Origin: Subdoligranulum variabile
GTDB lineage: Bacteria > Bacillota > Clostridia > Oscillospirales > Ruminococcaceae
NCBI GenBank assembly: GCA_004554775.1
Contig: SFKI01000004.1
Location: forward strand, 1 to 64,000
Direction of reading: 5' to 3'
Length of the DNA stretch: 64,000 bases
Translations under genes and position numbers: made by a program
Notes under the pieces: generated by a model
Seen by the model: only the letters and a program-made list of their open reading frames with translations
What the model was told of the DNA's origin: nothing
Database searches by the model: none
In this document: positions 18,188 to 28,324 of the stretch, one piece after another
How the letters are laid out: every line of letters starts with the position of its first letter
How positions within the stretch are numbered: position 1 is the stretch's first letter

Positions 18188-19375
18188 TCAGAAATAGCAC
18201 TTGATTTGGAACTTATCCGCCGGTGCAGCCTCTTCAACCACCAATTTTTCATGGTTGAAATCAAACTTAACAGCTTTGCAATCATCGGTGTTGCGGGTCA
18301 GGCGCAGCAGCTGGTCTACGCGCTTCTGCTCGTCTCTGGTGTAGAACAGATAGCTCGCGCCCTGCTTGCGGGCACGGCCCGTGCGGCCAATGCGGTGGGT
18401 GTAGTGCTCGTTTTCCTCGGGCACATCGTAGTTGATGACGGCGTCCACATCCGAAACATCAATGCCGCGCGCGGCCACGTCGGTGGCAACCAATACACTG
18501 ATCTCGCCGGCCTTGAACCGCGTCATAATGCGGTTGCGCTCCGCCTGAGACAAGTCGCCGTGCAGGCAGTCGACGTTGAAATTCAGCCGCGCCAGCTGGT
18601 TTGCCAGCATGCCGGTGTTGTACTTCGTGTTGCAGAAGATCATCACCCGCTTGTACCCCTCGCTAATGATGATCTGCGCGGCGTCGGCCAGCTTGTCACG
18701 GCCGGTAGTCAGCAGCTTGTACTGTGCAATTTTGGGGCTGGAATCATCCACCGGCTGCACGCTAACTTCGGCGGCGTTGTGCTGGTACAGCCAGCCGATG
18801 TCCAGCACTTCGCGGCTGATGGTGGCCGAGAACATCGAAAGGCTCTTGCGGTTCTTCATCGTGTCGATGATCTGCCGTACGTCCTTGTAAAAGCCCATGT
18901 TCAGCATTTCGTCGGCCTCGTCCAGCACAATGGTCTCGACGTGCGAAACATCGATCGCATGATGGCGGTAATGGTCCATCAGGCGGCCGGGGGTGGCAAC
19001 CACGATCTGGCAGCCCGCCTTCAGCTGGCGCTGCTGCTTGTCCAGTCCGGCACCGCCGTAGACGCAGACAATTTTGATGTTGGGCAAAAACTGCGCCAGA
19101 TTTTGCAGATCCTGCGCGATCTGTTGTGCCAGCTCACGCGTCGGGCTTAAAATGACGGCCTGGGGCTTCAGGCTGGCGGGGTCCACCTTGGACAAAATGG
19201 GGATGCCGAACGCCACCGTTTTGCCGGTGCCGGTGGGCGCTTTGGCAATCATATCATGGCCGTCCAGCATCAGCGGGATAGCTTTCTCCTGGATCTCGGT
19301 CATTTCGGTAAAGCCCATGGCCTGCGTGGCTTGCAGGATCTCGGGCGCAACGCGGGTAAGTTCCGTAAACTGCAT
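18188..19375 (-). CDS. DEAD-box ATP-dependent RNA helicase
   Basis: 395 residues, a minimal two-domain helicase with no C-terminal RNA-binding extension, so closer to an eIF4A/RhlE core than to DbpA or CsdA. All motifs are present: upstream Q motif (GFTEMTEIQEKAIP), APTGTGKT, PTRELAQQ, DEAD, SAT, and ATDVAARGIDV...HRIGRTGRA. Probably remodels RNA in ribosome assembly or mRNA turnover. Transcribed alone. Confidence 0.93.
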   Translation of the reverse strand: MQFTELTRVAPEILQATQAMGFTEMTEIQEKAIPLMLDGHDMIAKAPTGTGKTVAFGIPILSKVDPASLKPQAVILSPTRELAQQIAQDLQNLAQFLPNIKIVCVYGGAGLDKQQRQLKAGCQIVVATPGRLMDHYRHHAIDVSHVETIVLDEADEMLNMGFYKDVRQIIDTMKNRKSLSMFSATISREVLDIGWLYQHNAAEVSVQPVDDSSPKIAQYKLLTTGRDKLADAAQIIISEGYKRVMIFCNTKYNTGMLANQLARLNFNVDCLHGDLSQAERNRIMTRFKAGEISVLVATDVAARGIDVSDVDAVINYDVPEENEHYTHRIGRTGRARKQGASYLFYTRDEQKRVDQLLRLTRNTDDCKAVKFDFNHEKLVVEEAAPADKFQIKCYF

Positions 19376-19414
19376 GTTTTGTACTGCCTTTCGTCTGTTT
19401 TACACTTAGCTTTT

Positions 19415-19443
19415 ATTATAACAGGGTTTGCAAGGCGCCGCAA
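19415..19443 (-). promoter_or_regulatory. Promoter of the DEAD-box helicase gene
   Basis: Minus strand TTGCGG (19443-19438), 17 bp, TATAAT (19420-19415), 40 bp before the start codon. Confidence 0.7.
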
Positions 19444-19456
19444 GATGGGAAAACAC

Positions 19457-19595
19457 AAAAAGGCCCCCTCTGCGAGGGGGCTCCCGCGAAGCGGGTGGGG
19501 GAGAGAGCCTGCGGGCATCCGGAACTTCAGCCCGTGGCAAGCTGCTCTCCCTCAGTCTGCGCTTCGCGCAGCCAGCTCCCTCACAGAAGGAGCCT
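19457..19595. repeat. R2-type dispersed repeat, copy 3 (degenerate)
   Basis: GGCCCCCTCTGCGAGGGGGC, CCCGCGAAGCGGGTGGGGGAGA, and an ending CTCCCTCACAGAAGGAGCC. The central TCCCCAC..GTGGGGA core of the other copies is lost. It ends 13 bp before MITE copy B. Confidence 0.6.
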
Positions 19596-19607
19596 TATAA
19601 ATCCTTA

Positions 19608-19706
19608 GGTAACACCGCACAATTCCCGCCTTACGGCTTAAGCACCGCTTCGGCAGCTGCCGCACCTCGCTCGCCGTATCGGCACTTAGAATTGTGCGGT
19701 ATTGCC
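19608..19706. mobile_element. MITE copy B, complete, with CTTA target duplication
   Basis: Left terminal repeat GGTAACACCGCACAATTC (19608-19625) and right terminal repeat GAATTGTGCGGTATTGCC (19689-19706) are inverted and match at 16 of 18 bases. CTTA occurs immediately on both sides (19604-19607 and 19707-19710), as expected of a 4-bp target duplication. The 99-bp element has no coding capacity, so it would need a transposase supplied elsewhere. The right-hand CTTA contains the stop codon of the adjacent lectin gene (TTA at 19708-19710). Confidence 0.8.
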
Positions 19707-19707
19707 C

Positions 19708-20301
19708 TTACTTATTCTTACTCCCGCGCCGGGCGCTCTTGCCAGCGGTCTTTTTGCTGGTCTGGGTACGGGTAGTCTTGGCGGCAGCCTTTTGGGGTGC
19801 GGTGCGGGCCGCCTTGGGCGGCTCGGCAGTGCGTTCCAACAGGCGGTCCGGCACAGGGTCGAGCTTCCACAGCTGGTTCTCGCCAAAAACGTCCTGCCAG
19901 ATCTGGGCCTGGGTGCCGTTTTCCACGCGCATGCCCACCAGGTCAATGACCTTGTCGGCCAGTACGTTGCGCAGCTTTACCTTGCCGCCGCCAGCGTCTA
20001 CGATCTGCCAGCGCTGCCCGGCACCCGAGGTGGCGGACCACTGGTGCACCCAGGTGCCGTTCTCGACGCCCGAAAGCGCCAGGTCCATGACCTTGCCGGT
20101 AAAGCGGTTTTTGATGCGGTATTCATTCTCCCCGGCTTCGACAAAAAACCATTGCTGCCAGGGCTGGCCCTCGTAACTCCACAGGCGCACCGAAGCGCCG
20201 TTCTCGGTATTGAAATCAGCCACCTCCAGCACGCGGCCGTTGGCGGCGGCGATGGTATAGCAGGCATCCGGGCGGATGACAGTCTGGGCGGATTTCTTCA
20301 T
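19708..20301 (-). CDS. RICIN-type beta-trefoil lectin protein with lysine-rich tail
   Basis: 197 residues. Residues 1-150 form three beta-trefoil repeats, each with the Q-x-W type signature (QPWQQWFF, AGQRWQIV, GENQLWKL). The last 45 residues (from about 153) are rich in Ala, Lys, Thr and Arg (KAARTAPQKAAAKTTRTQTSKK...), like histone H1 or bacterial Hc1 tails. No signal peptide or membrane helix is visible, so it should be cytoplasmic, which is unusual for a RICIN domain. The tail may bind nucleic acid or polyanion. ATG 20301 follows a perfect AAGGAGGAA. Its stop codon sits in the target duplication of the MITE. Confidence 0.82.
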   Translation of the reverse strand: MKKSAQTVIRPDACYTIAAANGRVLEVADFNTENGASVRLWSYEGQPWQQWFFVEAGENEYRIKNRFTGKVMDLALSGVENGTWVHQWSATSGAGQRWQIVDAGGGKVKLRNVLADKVIDLVGMRVENGTQAQIWQDVFGENQLWKLDPVPDRLLERTAEPPKAARTAPQKAAAKTTRTQTSKKTAGKSARRGSKNK

Positions 20302-20459
20302 GGGGATTCCTCCTTTGCAAGCTGCGGCTGCAGCTTCTTTTCCCCATTATAGCATGATTTCGGCGCGCGGTTTAGCTAAACTTTCGCCGCTTGTTTTGTA
20401 AAAACTGCTGGTTTATGCAAAAGATGTTCAAAATTTTAACAGGTTTTGTCCTGCGGGAC

Positions 20460-20488
20460 TTGCATTTTTTGCACAGGTATCTTATTAT
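20460..20488 (+). promoter_or_regulatory. Promoter of mgsA
   Basis: TTGCAT (20460-20465), 17 bp, TATTAT (20483-20488), about 70 bp ahead of the start codon. Confidence 0.65.
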
Positions 20489-20556
20489 AGTAGATAGTTC
20501 GCATACGTTACAGCGCACAGTAAGCGCTTGCACAACCCCCAGGGAGGGAACAGCAC

Positions 20557-20961
20557 ATGAGGATTGCCTTGATCGCCCACGATTCCCGCAAGGAATTGAT
20601 GGCGCAGTTCTGTACCGCATATGTCCGCATTTTGTCGGAAAACGAGTTGGTAGCCACCGGCGTTACCGGCAAAATCGTCCGCGACGCGACCGGCCTGCCG
20701 GTGCGCTGCCTGTATCCGGGTGGGCGCGGCGGCTCTGAGCAAATCGCCGCCATGATCGGCTGCGGCGAAGTGGATATGCTGCTGTTTTTCCGCGACCCGG
20801 TGGGTGCCAAACCCGGCGAGCCCAACGATGTGACCCTGCTGCGCCTGTGCGACATGCACACCATCCCGGTAGCGACCAACATTGCCACCGCCGAAGTGCT
20901 GATCCACGGCCTGGAGCGCGGCGACCTGGCCTGGATCGAACTCCAGCACAGCCGCAAATAA
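20557..20961 (+). CDS. mgsA: Methylglyoxal synthase
   Basis: Converts dihydroxyacetone phosphate to methylglyoxal and phosphate, a bypass that relieves sugar-phosphate stress. The 134-residue length is normal for the short MgsA form; IALIAHDSRKELMAQF (3-18), ATGVTGKIV, LYPGGRGGSEQIAAMI and LLFFRDP match the family, including the catalytic aspartates (GCGEVDMLLFFRDP). ATG follows GGGAGGGAA. Convergent with a DJ-1 family gene that could detoxify its product. Confidence 0.95.
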   Translation: MRIALIAHDSRKELMAQFCTAYVRILSENELVATGVTGKIVRDATGLPVRCLYPGGRGGSEQIAAMIGCGEVDMLLFFRDPVGAKPGEPNDVTLLRLCDMHTIPVATNIATAEVLIHGLERGDLAWIELQHSRK

Positions 20962-20976
20962 AGCAAATACAAAGTA

Positions 20977-21007
20977 AGCCCCCGGCACGTTTGCCGGGGG
21001 CTTTTTG
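20977..21007. terminator. Terminator shared by mgsA and the DJ-1 gene
   Basis: 11-bp perfect stem AGCCCCCGGCA / TGCCGGGGGCT, loop CGTT, T-run to 21007 on the plus strand. Confidence 0.85.
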
Positions 21008-21020
21008 CTGTATGCGTGAA

Positions 21021-21575
21021 TTATTGGTAAACAATTGCCTTTTTGACGCGGGCAGCGGCGTCGGGGCCGGCCAGCTCGCGTGCGATGGCCAGGGCAAACG
21101 GGATGGCCGCACCCAGGGCTTCCCCGGTGATGATGTTGCCGTCGATGGTCAGCGGCAGGCCGGTGTAAGCGGCCCCGACGGCGGTCAGGTCGGCGTCCAT
21201 GCCGGGATAGACGGTAGCTTTTTTGCCTTGCAGTACGCCGAACGCAGCCAGCGCGGTGGGCGCGGCGCAGATGGCACAGACCTTTTTGCCTGCGGCGGCA
21301 AAATCGGTGCAGACTTTGCGCACGGTGGCGTCGGCTTTCAGGTTGGGCACGCCGGGGATGCCGCCCGGCAGGATGCAGGCATCGAACTGGGTGTAGTCCA
21401 GCTCTTCGGCCAGGGCGTCAGCTACGATGTTGACCTGACGCGCGCTTTGCACAACGCGCGCGCCGCCCACAGCCGCGATGGTCACATCGACCCCCGCGCG
21501 GCGCAGGATATCGACGCAAAGCAGCCCCTCGCATTCCTCCAACCCCGGGGCAAAAAAGATGACAGCCTTTGACAT
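21021..21575 (-). CDS. DJ-1/PfpI family protein (possible glyoxalase III / deglycase)
   Basis: 184 residues of the DJ-1 fold. The nucleophile elbow cysteine is in KVCAICAAPTALA (about residue 104), and the supporting glutamate in APGLEECEG (about 15). Members act as cofactor-free glyoxalases on methylglyoxal, as deglycases or as redox sensors. Lying tail to tail with mgsA makes a methylglyoxal role attractive, though the two genes do not share a promoter. AGGAGGT precedes the ATG. Confidence 0.85.
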   Translation of the reverse strand: MSKAVIFFAPGLEECEGLLCVDILRRAGVDVTIAAVGGARVVQSARQVNIVADALAEELDYTQFDACILPGGIPGVPNLKADATVRKVCTDFAAAGKKVCAICAAPTALAAFGVLQGKKATVYPGMDADLTAVGAAYTGLPLTIDGNIITGEALGAAIPFALAIARELAGPDAAARVKKAIVYQ

Positions 21576-21672
21576 AGAGAGTACCTCCTGTTTGGTGTTG
21601 TTTTATAGTGTCATAAAAACAGAAAAGAAAATGCAGAGGGCGGCGTACCGGGGGACACCGCAGGGCTGCCCG

Positions 21673-22431
21673 TTACCGCTCGTTCCACCCAAACAAAAAC
21701 TTAAAGCACTTGCCCAGCTGCTTGCGCCAGTCGGCTTCGCAGTGCTTGCCGTTCAGCTGCAGATAAGGGTAGACCTCGGCACCCTTTTCGCTCAGGCCAC
21801 GGGTCACGGTCAGGGCGTTGGCAGTGTACTGGGCCAACTGGTGCTTGCCTTTGCCCTCTTTTTCGCCCCAGCTGAGGTACACCCGCGTGCCGGGGGCCAG
21901 CTTGGCCTTTTTCAGCTCGGCTTTGACCTGCGGCAAGCAGATGCGCACCGAAGGCGACAGGCAGGCCGCCTTGCTGAATACCTTATTATACGCGGTGATC
22001 GCGTACAGGCTCATCAGCCCGCCCATACTCGAGCCGCCGATGGCCGTACTTTCGCGGTCGGGCAGGGTGGGGTATTGGGCGTCGATGGCGGGCTTCAGCT
22101 CGTTCACCAGCCAGTCCATGTACTGCTTGCCGGTGCCGTGGATGCCATCAAACCAGTCGCTTTCGTAGGGGCAGTATTCCTCCAAACGCTTGTTGCCCTC
22201 GTGGTTGCACTCGGGCGCAACGACAATGGCGTTGGGGTGGTCGTCCAGATATTCTTTCAGTCCCCAGCAGGTGCCGTAGGTGGCTGTGGAATCAAAAAAC
22301 AGGTTGTGCCCGTCAAACATGTAAATGACCGGGTAGCGTTTGCCGCTGGTCTGCCAGTCGTCGGGCAGATAAATAAATGTGTTGCGGTCCAGATCATACG
22401 GCGTGATGTGGACGGTAAAAGTCTCAACCAT
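21673..22431 (-). CDS. Alpha/beta-hydrolase, putative esterase (esterase D / enterochelin-esterase-like family)
   Basis: 252 residues without signal peptide. The nucleophile elbow GGSSMGGLMSLYA (Ser near 133) and the late histidine in NGKHCEADWRKQL give a catalytic Ser-His pair; the opening DRNTFIYLPDDW...YPVIYMFDGHNLF is typical of the PF00756 esterase group. Substrates in this family include acylated sugars, siderophore esters and feruloyl esters; none can be chosen here. RBS GGGAGG precedes the ATG. Single gene. Confidence 0.85.
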   Translation of the reverse strand: MVETFTVHITPYDLDRNTFIYLPDDWQTSGKRYPVIYMFDGHNLFFDSTATYGTCWGLKEYLDDHPNAIVVAPECNHEGNKRLEEYCPYESDWFDGIHGTGKQYMDWLVNELKPAIDAQYPTLPDRESTAIGGSSMGGLMSLYAITAYNKVFSKAACLSPSVRICLPQVKAELKKAKLAPGTRVYLSWGEKEGKGKHQLAQYTANALTVTRGLSEKGAEVYPYLQLNGKHCEADWRKQLGKCFKFLFGWNER

Positions 22432-22523
22432 GATGGGAAACCTCCCACAAATTAGTATAATATGAATTGTATCTCATTTTCCCGCTGTTTTCAATCATTG
22501 TCGACCATTTTTTCTGTTCTGGG

Positions 22524-22552
22524 TTGCAATTAAGCGGCGGCTGTATTATAAT
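22524..22552 (+). promoter_or_regulatory. Promoter of the PfoR/PTS-IIC gene
   Basis: TTGCAA (22524-22529), 17 bp, perfect TATAAT (22547-22552). Confidence 0.75.
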
Positions 22553-22602
22553 CACCTTAACCATTGTGCAAAAATTTAACAAGTGGAAAGAGGAAAGTAG
22601 TT

Positions 22603-23646
22603 ATGGAGGCAGTAAGTTCGTTTTTCAAACGTAAGGACGTCGTCATTTCGGCGCATCGTTACGGCATCGACGCGATGGGCGCGATGGCGCAGGGCCTGTT
22701 TGCCAGCCTGCTGATCGGCACCATTATCAAGACGCTGGGCCAGCAGCTGGGCCTGGCATTTCTGGTCACGGCGGGCGGTTACGCAGCGGCAGTCGCAGGC
22801 CCGGCGATGGCCGCATCCATCGGTTACGCATTGCACGCACCGCAGCTGGTGCTGTTCAGCCTGATTGCCGTCGGCGGCGCAGCCAATGAACTGGGCGGCG
22901 CAGGCGGCCCTCTGGCCGTCTACCTCATCGCCATCATTGCGGCCGAGGTCGGCAAGCTCGTCAGCAAAGAGACCAAGGTCGACATCCTCGTCACCCCGGC
23001 GGTCACGATTCTGGTCGGCGTCGGCCTGAGCGCCCTGTGCGCCCCGTCCATCGGCGCTGTCGCCAGTGCGGTGGGCAACATCATCATGTGGGCGACCGAA
23101 CTGCAGCCGCTGCTGATGGGCATTGCCGTTTCCGTGTTGGTCGGCGTGGCGCTGACGCTGCCTATCTCCAGCGCGGCCATCTGCGCGGCCCTGGGCCTGA
23201 CCGGTCTGGCAGGCGGTGCTGCTGTGGCAGGCTGCTGCGCCCAGATGATCGGCTTCGCCTTTATGAGCTACCGTGAAAACGGCGTCGGCGGCCTGATCAG
23301 CCAGGGCCTGGGCACCAGCATGCTGCAAATGCCCAACATCCTGCGCAACCCGCGCACCTGGATCCCCCCGACGCTGGCCGCAGCCATCACCGGCCCCATC
23401 GCCACCTGCGTGTTCCACCTGGAAATGAACGGCCCGGCGGTGTCCAGCGGCATGGGCACCTGCGGCCTGGTGGGCCAGATCGGCGTTTACACCGGTTGGA
23501 TCGAAACCGGCAAGGCTGTTACCGCCTTTGACTGGGTAGGTCTGGTGCTGATCTGCTTTGTGCTGCCCGCCGTGCTGAGCGTTATTTTCTGCGAAGTTCT
23601 GCGCAAGTGGGGCTGGATCAAAGACGGCGACCTGAAACTGGACTGA
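22603..23646 (+). CDS. PfoR-like membrane protein of the PTS EIIC_2 family
   Basis: 347 residues from ATG 22603 (AGAGGAAAG precedes it; a GTG at 22564 lacks a site). About ten hydrophobic helices rich in Gly and Ala. The start VVISAHRYGIDAMGAMAQGLFASLLIGTI and the LGTSMLQMPNILRNPRTWIPP stretch match the EIIC_2 family (PfoR of Clostridium perfringens). No EIIA or EIIB domain or gene is nearby, so it may be a stand-alone transporter or sensor; known members are poorly characterised. Confidence 0.82.
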   Translation: MEAVSSFFKRKDVVISAHRYGIDAMGAMAQGLFASLLIGTIIKTLGQQLGLAFLVTAGGYAAAVAGPAMAASIGYALHAPQLVLFSLIAVGGAANELGGAGGPLAVYLIAIIAAEVGKLVSKETKVDILVTPAVTILVGVGLSALCAPSIGAVASAVGNIIMWATELQPLLMGIAVSVLVGVALTLPISSAAICAALGLTGLAGGAAVAGCCAQMIGFAFMSYRENGVGGLISQGLGTSMLQMPNILRNPRTWIPPTLAAAITGPIATCVFHLEMNGPAVSSGMGTCGLVGQIGVYTGWIETGKAVTAFDWVGLVLICFVLPAVLSVIFCEVLRKWGWIKDGDLKLD

Positions 23647-23659
23647 TTACTATAAACCC

Positions 23660-23694
23660 AAAAGAGGGAGCGCTTCGGCGTTCTCTCTTTTATT
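23660..23694 (+). terminator. Terminator after the PfoR-like gene
   Basis: AAAAGAGGGAGCGC / GCGTTCTCTCTTTT arms around TTCG, one mismatch, followed by a T-rich stretch. Confidence 0.65.
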
Positions 23695-23738
23695 GTATTT
23701 TGAACACCTCGCCGGGGGCTTTTCTGTTCCCGGGCGGA

Positions 23739-23767
23739 TTGCATGGCACGGCGGGCTATGCTATAAT
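23739..23767 (+). promoter_or_regulatory. Promoter of the two-gene membrane-protein operon
   Basis: TTGCAT (23739-23744), 17 bp, perfect TATAAT (23762-23767), 43 bp before the first start codon. Confidence 0.75.
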
Positions 23768-23809
23768 ACATTTATCTATGAGAATTGACCCAGCAAGGGG
23801 AGGAACGAT

Positions 23810-25552
23810 ATGAAAAAGCAAAACCCGGCGATCCGCCGTCTGGCGCTGGCCGTGCTGTATCTGGCCGTCTTTGCGGCGGCGGTCATGTATCTGCGTGTGA
23901 CCATCAGCGTACCGGCCGAGGGCGACGATAAGCTGACCCTGAACGGCTGGCTGTACGATATGGGCCGTATGTCCTTTTGGCAGTACGCCGCGCAGGACTT
24001 GCAGGCTCGGCTGCGGTTCTTTCTGTTAAAAGAAGCGCGATTCTTCCCGTTTCACTACCCTAATGTGGTGGCGCTGCTGTTTTACCGCACGCTGGCCAGC
24101 TATCGGCTGTACATCATTGCGGTAACGGGCGCGGCGGCGCTGCTGGTCAGCCGCGTGGCGGCACGCCTTTCCCGCAGCAATGCTGTGGCGCTGGGTGCGT
24201 TTGGCCTGGCGCTGGCTGCAGCTCCCATTTTTAACGAGGGTATGTACAGCTACTACGCCGTGCCCCAGCGCACGCTGTTCTGGGCGGCGGCCAGTTGGCT
24301 ATGCCTGTTCCGCCTGTACGATACCCGCCGCCGTGTCTGGGGCGTGGTTGCTGCCGTGCTGGCGTTTATCTCCTGCGGCACCTACGAGACTGGTTACGTC
24401 TACGCTCTGCTGGCGCTGCTTTTGTGGGTGGTGTACACCCGCAGCGTGCGCGGCGGGCTGCACGCTGCGGCACCGGTGCTGGGCGGCATGGCGGTGGCGT
24501 TCTGCTTCCACTTTGCCAGCGGTCGCAACGGCGGCACCGGCAACGAGCTTTCGCTGGATATCCCCAACGTGGCCCGCGTGACCGTGCAGCAGATGGCCGC
24601 GTCCATCCCGTTCCTGGGCCCCTGGCTGCAAGGGCAGGACTGCGGTGCCATCAGCAAGGGCGATATGCTCTGGCCGTTTGTGCTGGGGCTGCTGGCGGTG
24701 GCTGCGCTGCTGTTTACCGCACCGCGGGAAAAGGTCAGCGGCAAGGCTCTGGGCGGTCTGGCCCTGCTGGGCCTGGGCCTGTGGGGCGCCCCGGCGGCCC
24801 TGCTGGCGCTGTCGGCACGCTACCAGCAGCCCGAGGCCATCACCTGGAAGTGGGGCTATATCCCCGCCGCGGCCAGCTCGATCGGCCTGGGCCTGCTGCT
24901 GGCAGCAGGCGTGGCGGCGCTGGCAAGGCTGTGCTGCCGCCTGCCGAAAATCCCCTCTGTGGTGCTGCGCGCCGTGCTGGCGCTGGTGCTGGCGGCGGGC
25001 ATTGCCGCCAATGGCGCGTTTACCCGCGGCTGCCTGCGCACCCACCACGCCGAAAACCTGAAGGGCTACAACTTCTTTGCCGATACCATCCGCGCGGGCC
25101 TGGCCGACGAGGTCACGTCCGACGACCTGATCCTATGCAATGAGAATGTCTGGGACACCAACACCCAGGCCGAGACAAATTTCTTCTGCCGCTTTGCCGG
25201 GCGGGAACTGCACGCCCAGATGCCGGGCATCGAGCTGCCGGACGGCTACGGCACGCTGTACGCCTACCAGACCTACCGCAACTACGGCGGCTATGACCTG
25301 GCCTGGTGCGGCCGCCTGACCGACGACACCGGCGAGGTGATGGACGGCATGCGCGTTTACGTACAGGGCGCGCTGGTGCCGGACAATGCGGTCATCAAGT
25401 ACAAAGTGCGCCTGCCTGACGGCACCGAGGAGCCGCGCCAGATCTGCCTGCTGGACTGCGACCGCACCCCCCGCAACGAAAAAGGCGAGTACATCGCCAC
25501 CGTAGAGGACACCTCGATCCTGAACGCCAAGGTCATGATCTGGGATGGCTGA
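23810..25552 (+). CDS. Polytopic membrane protein, GT-C glycosyltransferase-like
   Basis: 580 residues: about 11 membrane helices over 10-400, then a soluble C-terminal domain of about 170 residues. The first outside loop holds an acidic pair (PAEGDDKLTLNGW, about 42-54) in the place where GT-C enzymes carry their catalytic Asp. This resembles DUF6056 / GtrII-type transferases that use lipid-linked sugars to decorate surface polymers. Function is inferred from topology only. ATG follows AAGGGGAGG; the next gene begins 14 bp after the stop. Confidence 0.65.
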   Translation: MKKQNPAIRRLALAVLYLAVFAAAVMYLRVTISVPAEGDDKLTLNGWLYDMGRMSFWQYAAQDLQARLRFFLLKEARFFPFHYPNVVALLFYRTLASYRLYIIAVTGAAALLVSRVAARLSRSNAVALGAFGLALAAAPIFNEGMYSYYAVPQRTLFWAAASWLCLFRLYDTRRRVWGVVAAVLAFISCGTYETGYVYALLALLLWVVYTRSVRGGLHAAAPVLGGMAVAFCFHFASGRNGGTGNELSLDIPNVARVTVQQMAASIPFLGPWLQGQDCGAISKGDMLWPFVLGLLAVAALLFTAPREKVSGKALGGLALLGLGLWGAPAALLALSARYQQPEAITWKWGYIPAAASSIGLGLLLAAGVAALARLCCRLPKIPSVVLRAVLALVLAAGIAANGAFTRGCLRTHHAENLKGYNFFADTIRAGLADEVTSDDLILCNENVWDTNTQAETNFFCRFAGRELHAQMPGIELPDGYGTLYAYQTYRNYGGYDLAWCGRLTDDTGEVMDGMRVYVQGALVPDNAVIKYKVRLPDGTEEPRQICLLDCDRTPRNEKGEYIATVEDTSILNAKVMIWDG

Positions 25553-25566
25553 GGAGGTCCCTTTCT

Positions 25567-27915
<2,349 letters not shown>

Positions 27916-27924
27916 ATAAAAAGA

Positions 27925-27957
27925 TTCCCTGCACATGGAATGCGGGAAACCTTTTTT
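27925..27957 (+). terminator. Terminator after the GT-C operon
   Basis: TTCCCTGCA / TGCGGGAA with one bulge, then seven T residues (27951-27957). Confidence 0.7.
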
Positions 27958-27998
27958 TGATTTTAATTAAAGTGCGGTCAATTATGTGGCCAATCACC

Positions 27999-28040
27999 AA
28001 AGGAAAAAGCCTTGAAGCAATACTTCAAGGCTTTTCCTTT
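27999..28040 (-). terminator. Terminator of tRNA-Val
   Basis: AAAGGAAAAAGCCTTGAAG / CTTCAAGGCTTTTCCTTT with loop CAATA, directly after the CCA end of the tRNA on the minus strand; the T-runs are inside the arms. Confidence 0.7.
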
Positions 28041-28115
28041 GGTGGACGGTACAGGACTCGAACCTGTGACCTCCTGCACGTCAAGCAGATGCTCTACCAG
28101 CTGAGCTAACCGTCC
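28040..28115 (-). tRNA. tRNA-Val (anticodon GAC)
   Basis: Read on the minus strand: acceptor GGACGGT pairs with ACCGTCC, D arm GCTC...GAGC, anticodon stem TCTGC/GCAGG with loop TTGACGT (anticodon GAC, reads GUC/GUU), T arm ACAGG-TTCGAGT-CCTGT, and an encoded CCA end. 76 nt, no missing element. Confidence 0.95.
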
Positions 28116-28154
28116 ATATTCAGTTGGGTGCCGTGTCTCCCGGCGACGTATGCT

Positions 28155-28183
28155 ATAATACCAGACGCAAAGGGAAAAGTCAA
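28155..28183 (-). promoter_or_regulatory. Promoter of tRNA-Val
   Basis: Minus strand TTGACT (28183-28178), 17 bp, TATTAT (28160-28155), about 40 bp before the tRNA 5' end. Confidence 0.8.
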
Positions 28184-28265
28184 GCACTTTTCTCAAGAAA
28201 ATTGAAATTTTTCTGAAAAAAGTCGAAAATCGCCCTGGGAAGCCCCCAAAATCGCGTTGCCAAGG

Positions 28266-28294
28266 TGGACGCAAACACCTTTTTGTGGTATACT
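28266..28294 (+). promoter_or_regulatory. Promoter of ruvC
   Basis: TGGACG (28266-28271), 17 bp, TATACT (28289-28294), 31 bp before the ruvC start. Confidence 0.55.
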
Positions 28295-28324
28295 ATACCA
28301 GTTAAAGTGGGGAGGTGTAGAAAC

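Noticed and set aside
28265..28324. Upstream start for ruvC
   Set aside because: Would place the start within the -35/-10 region; TTG 28325 has a strong ribosome site and fits the family N-terminus.
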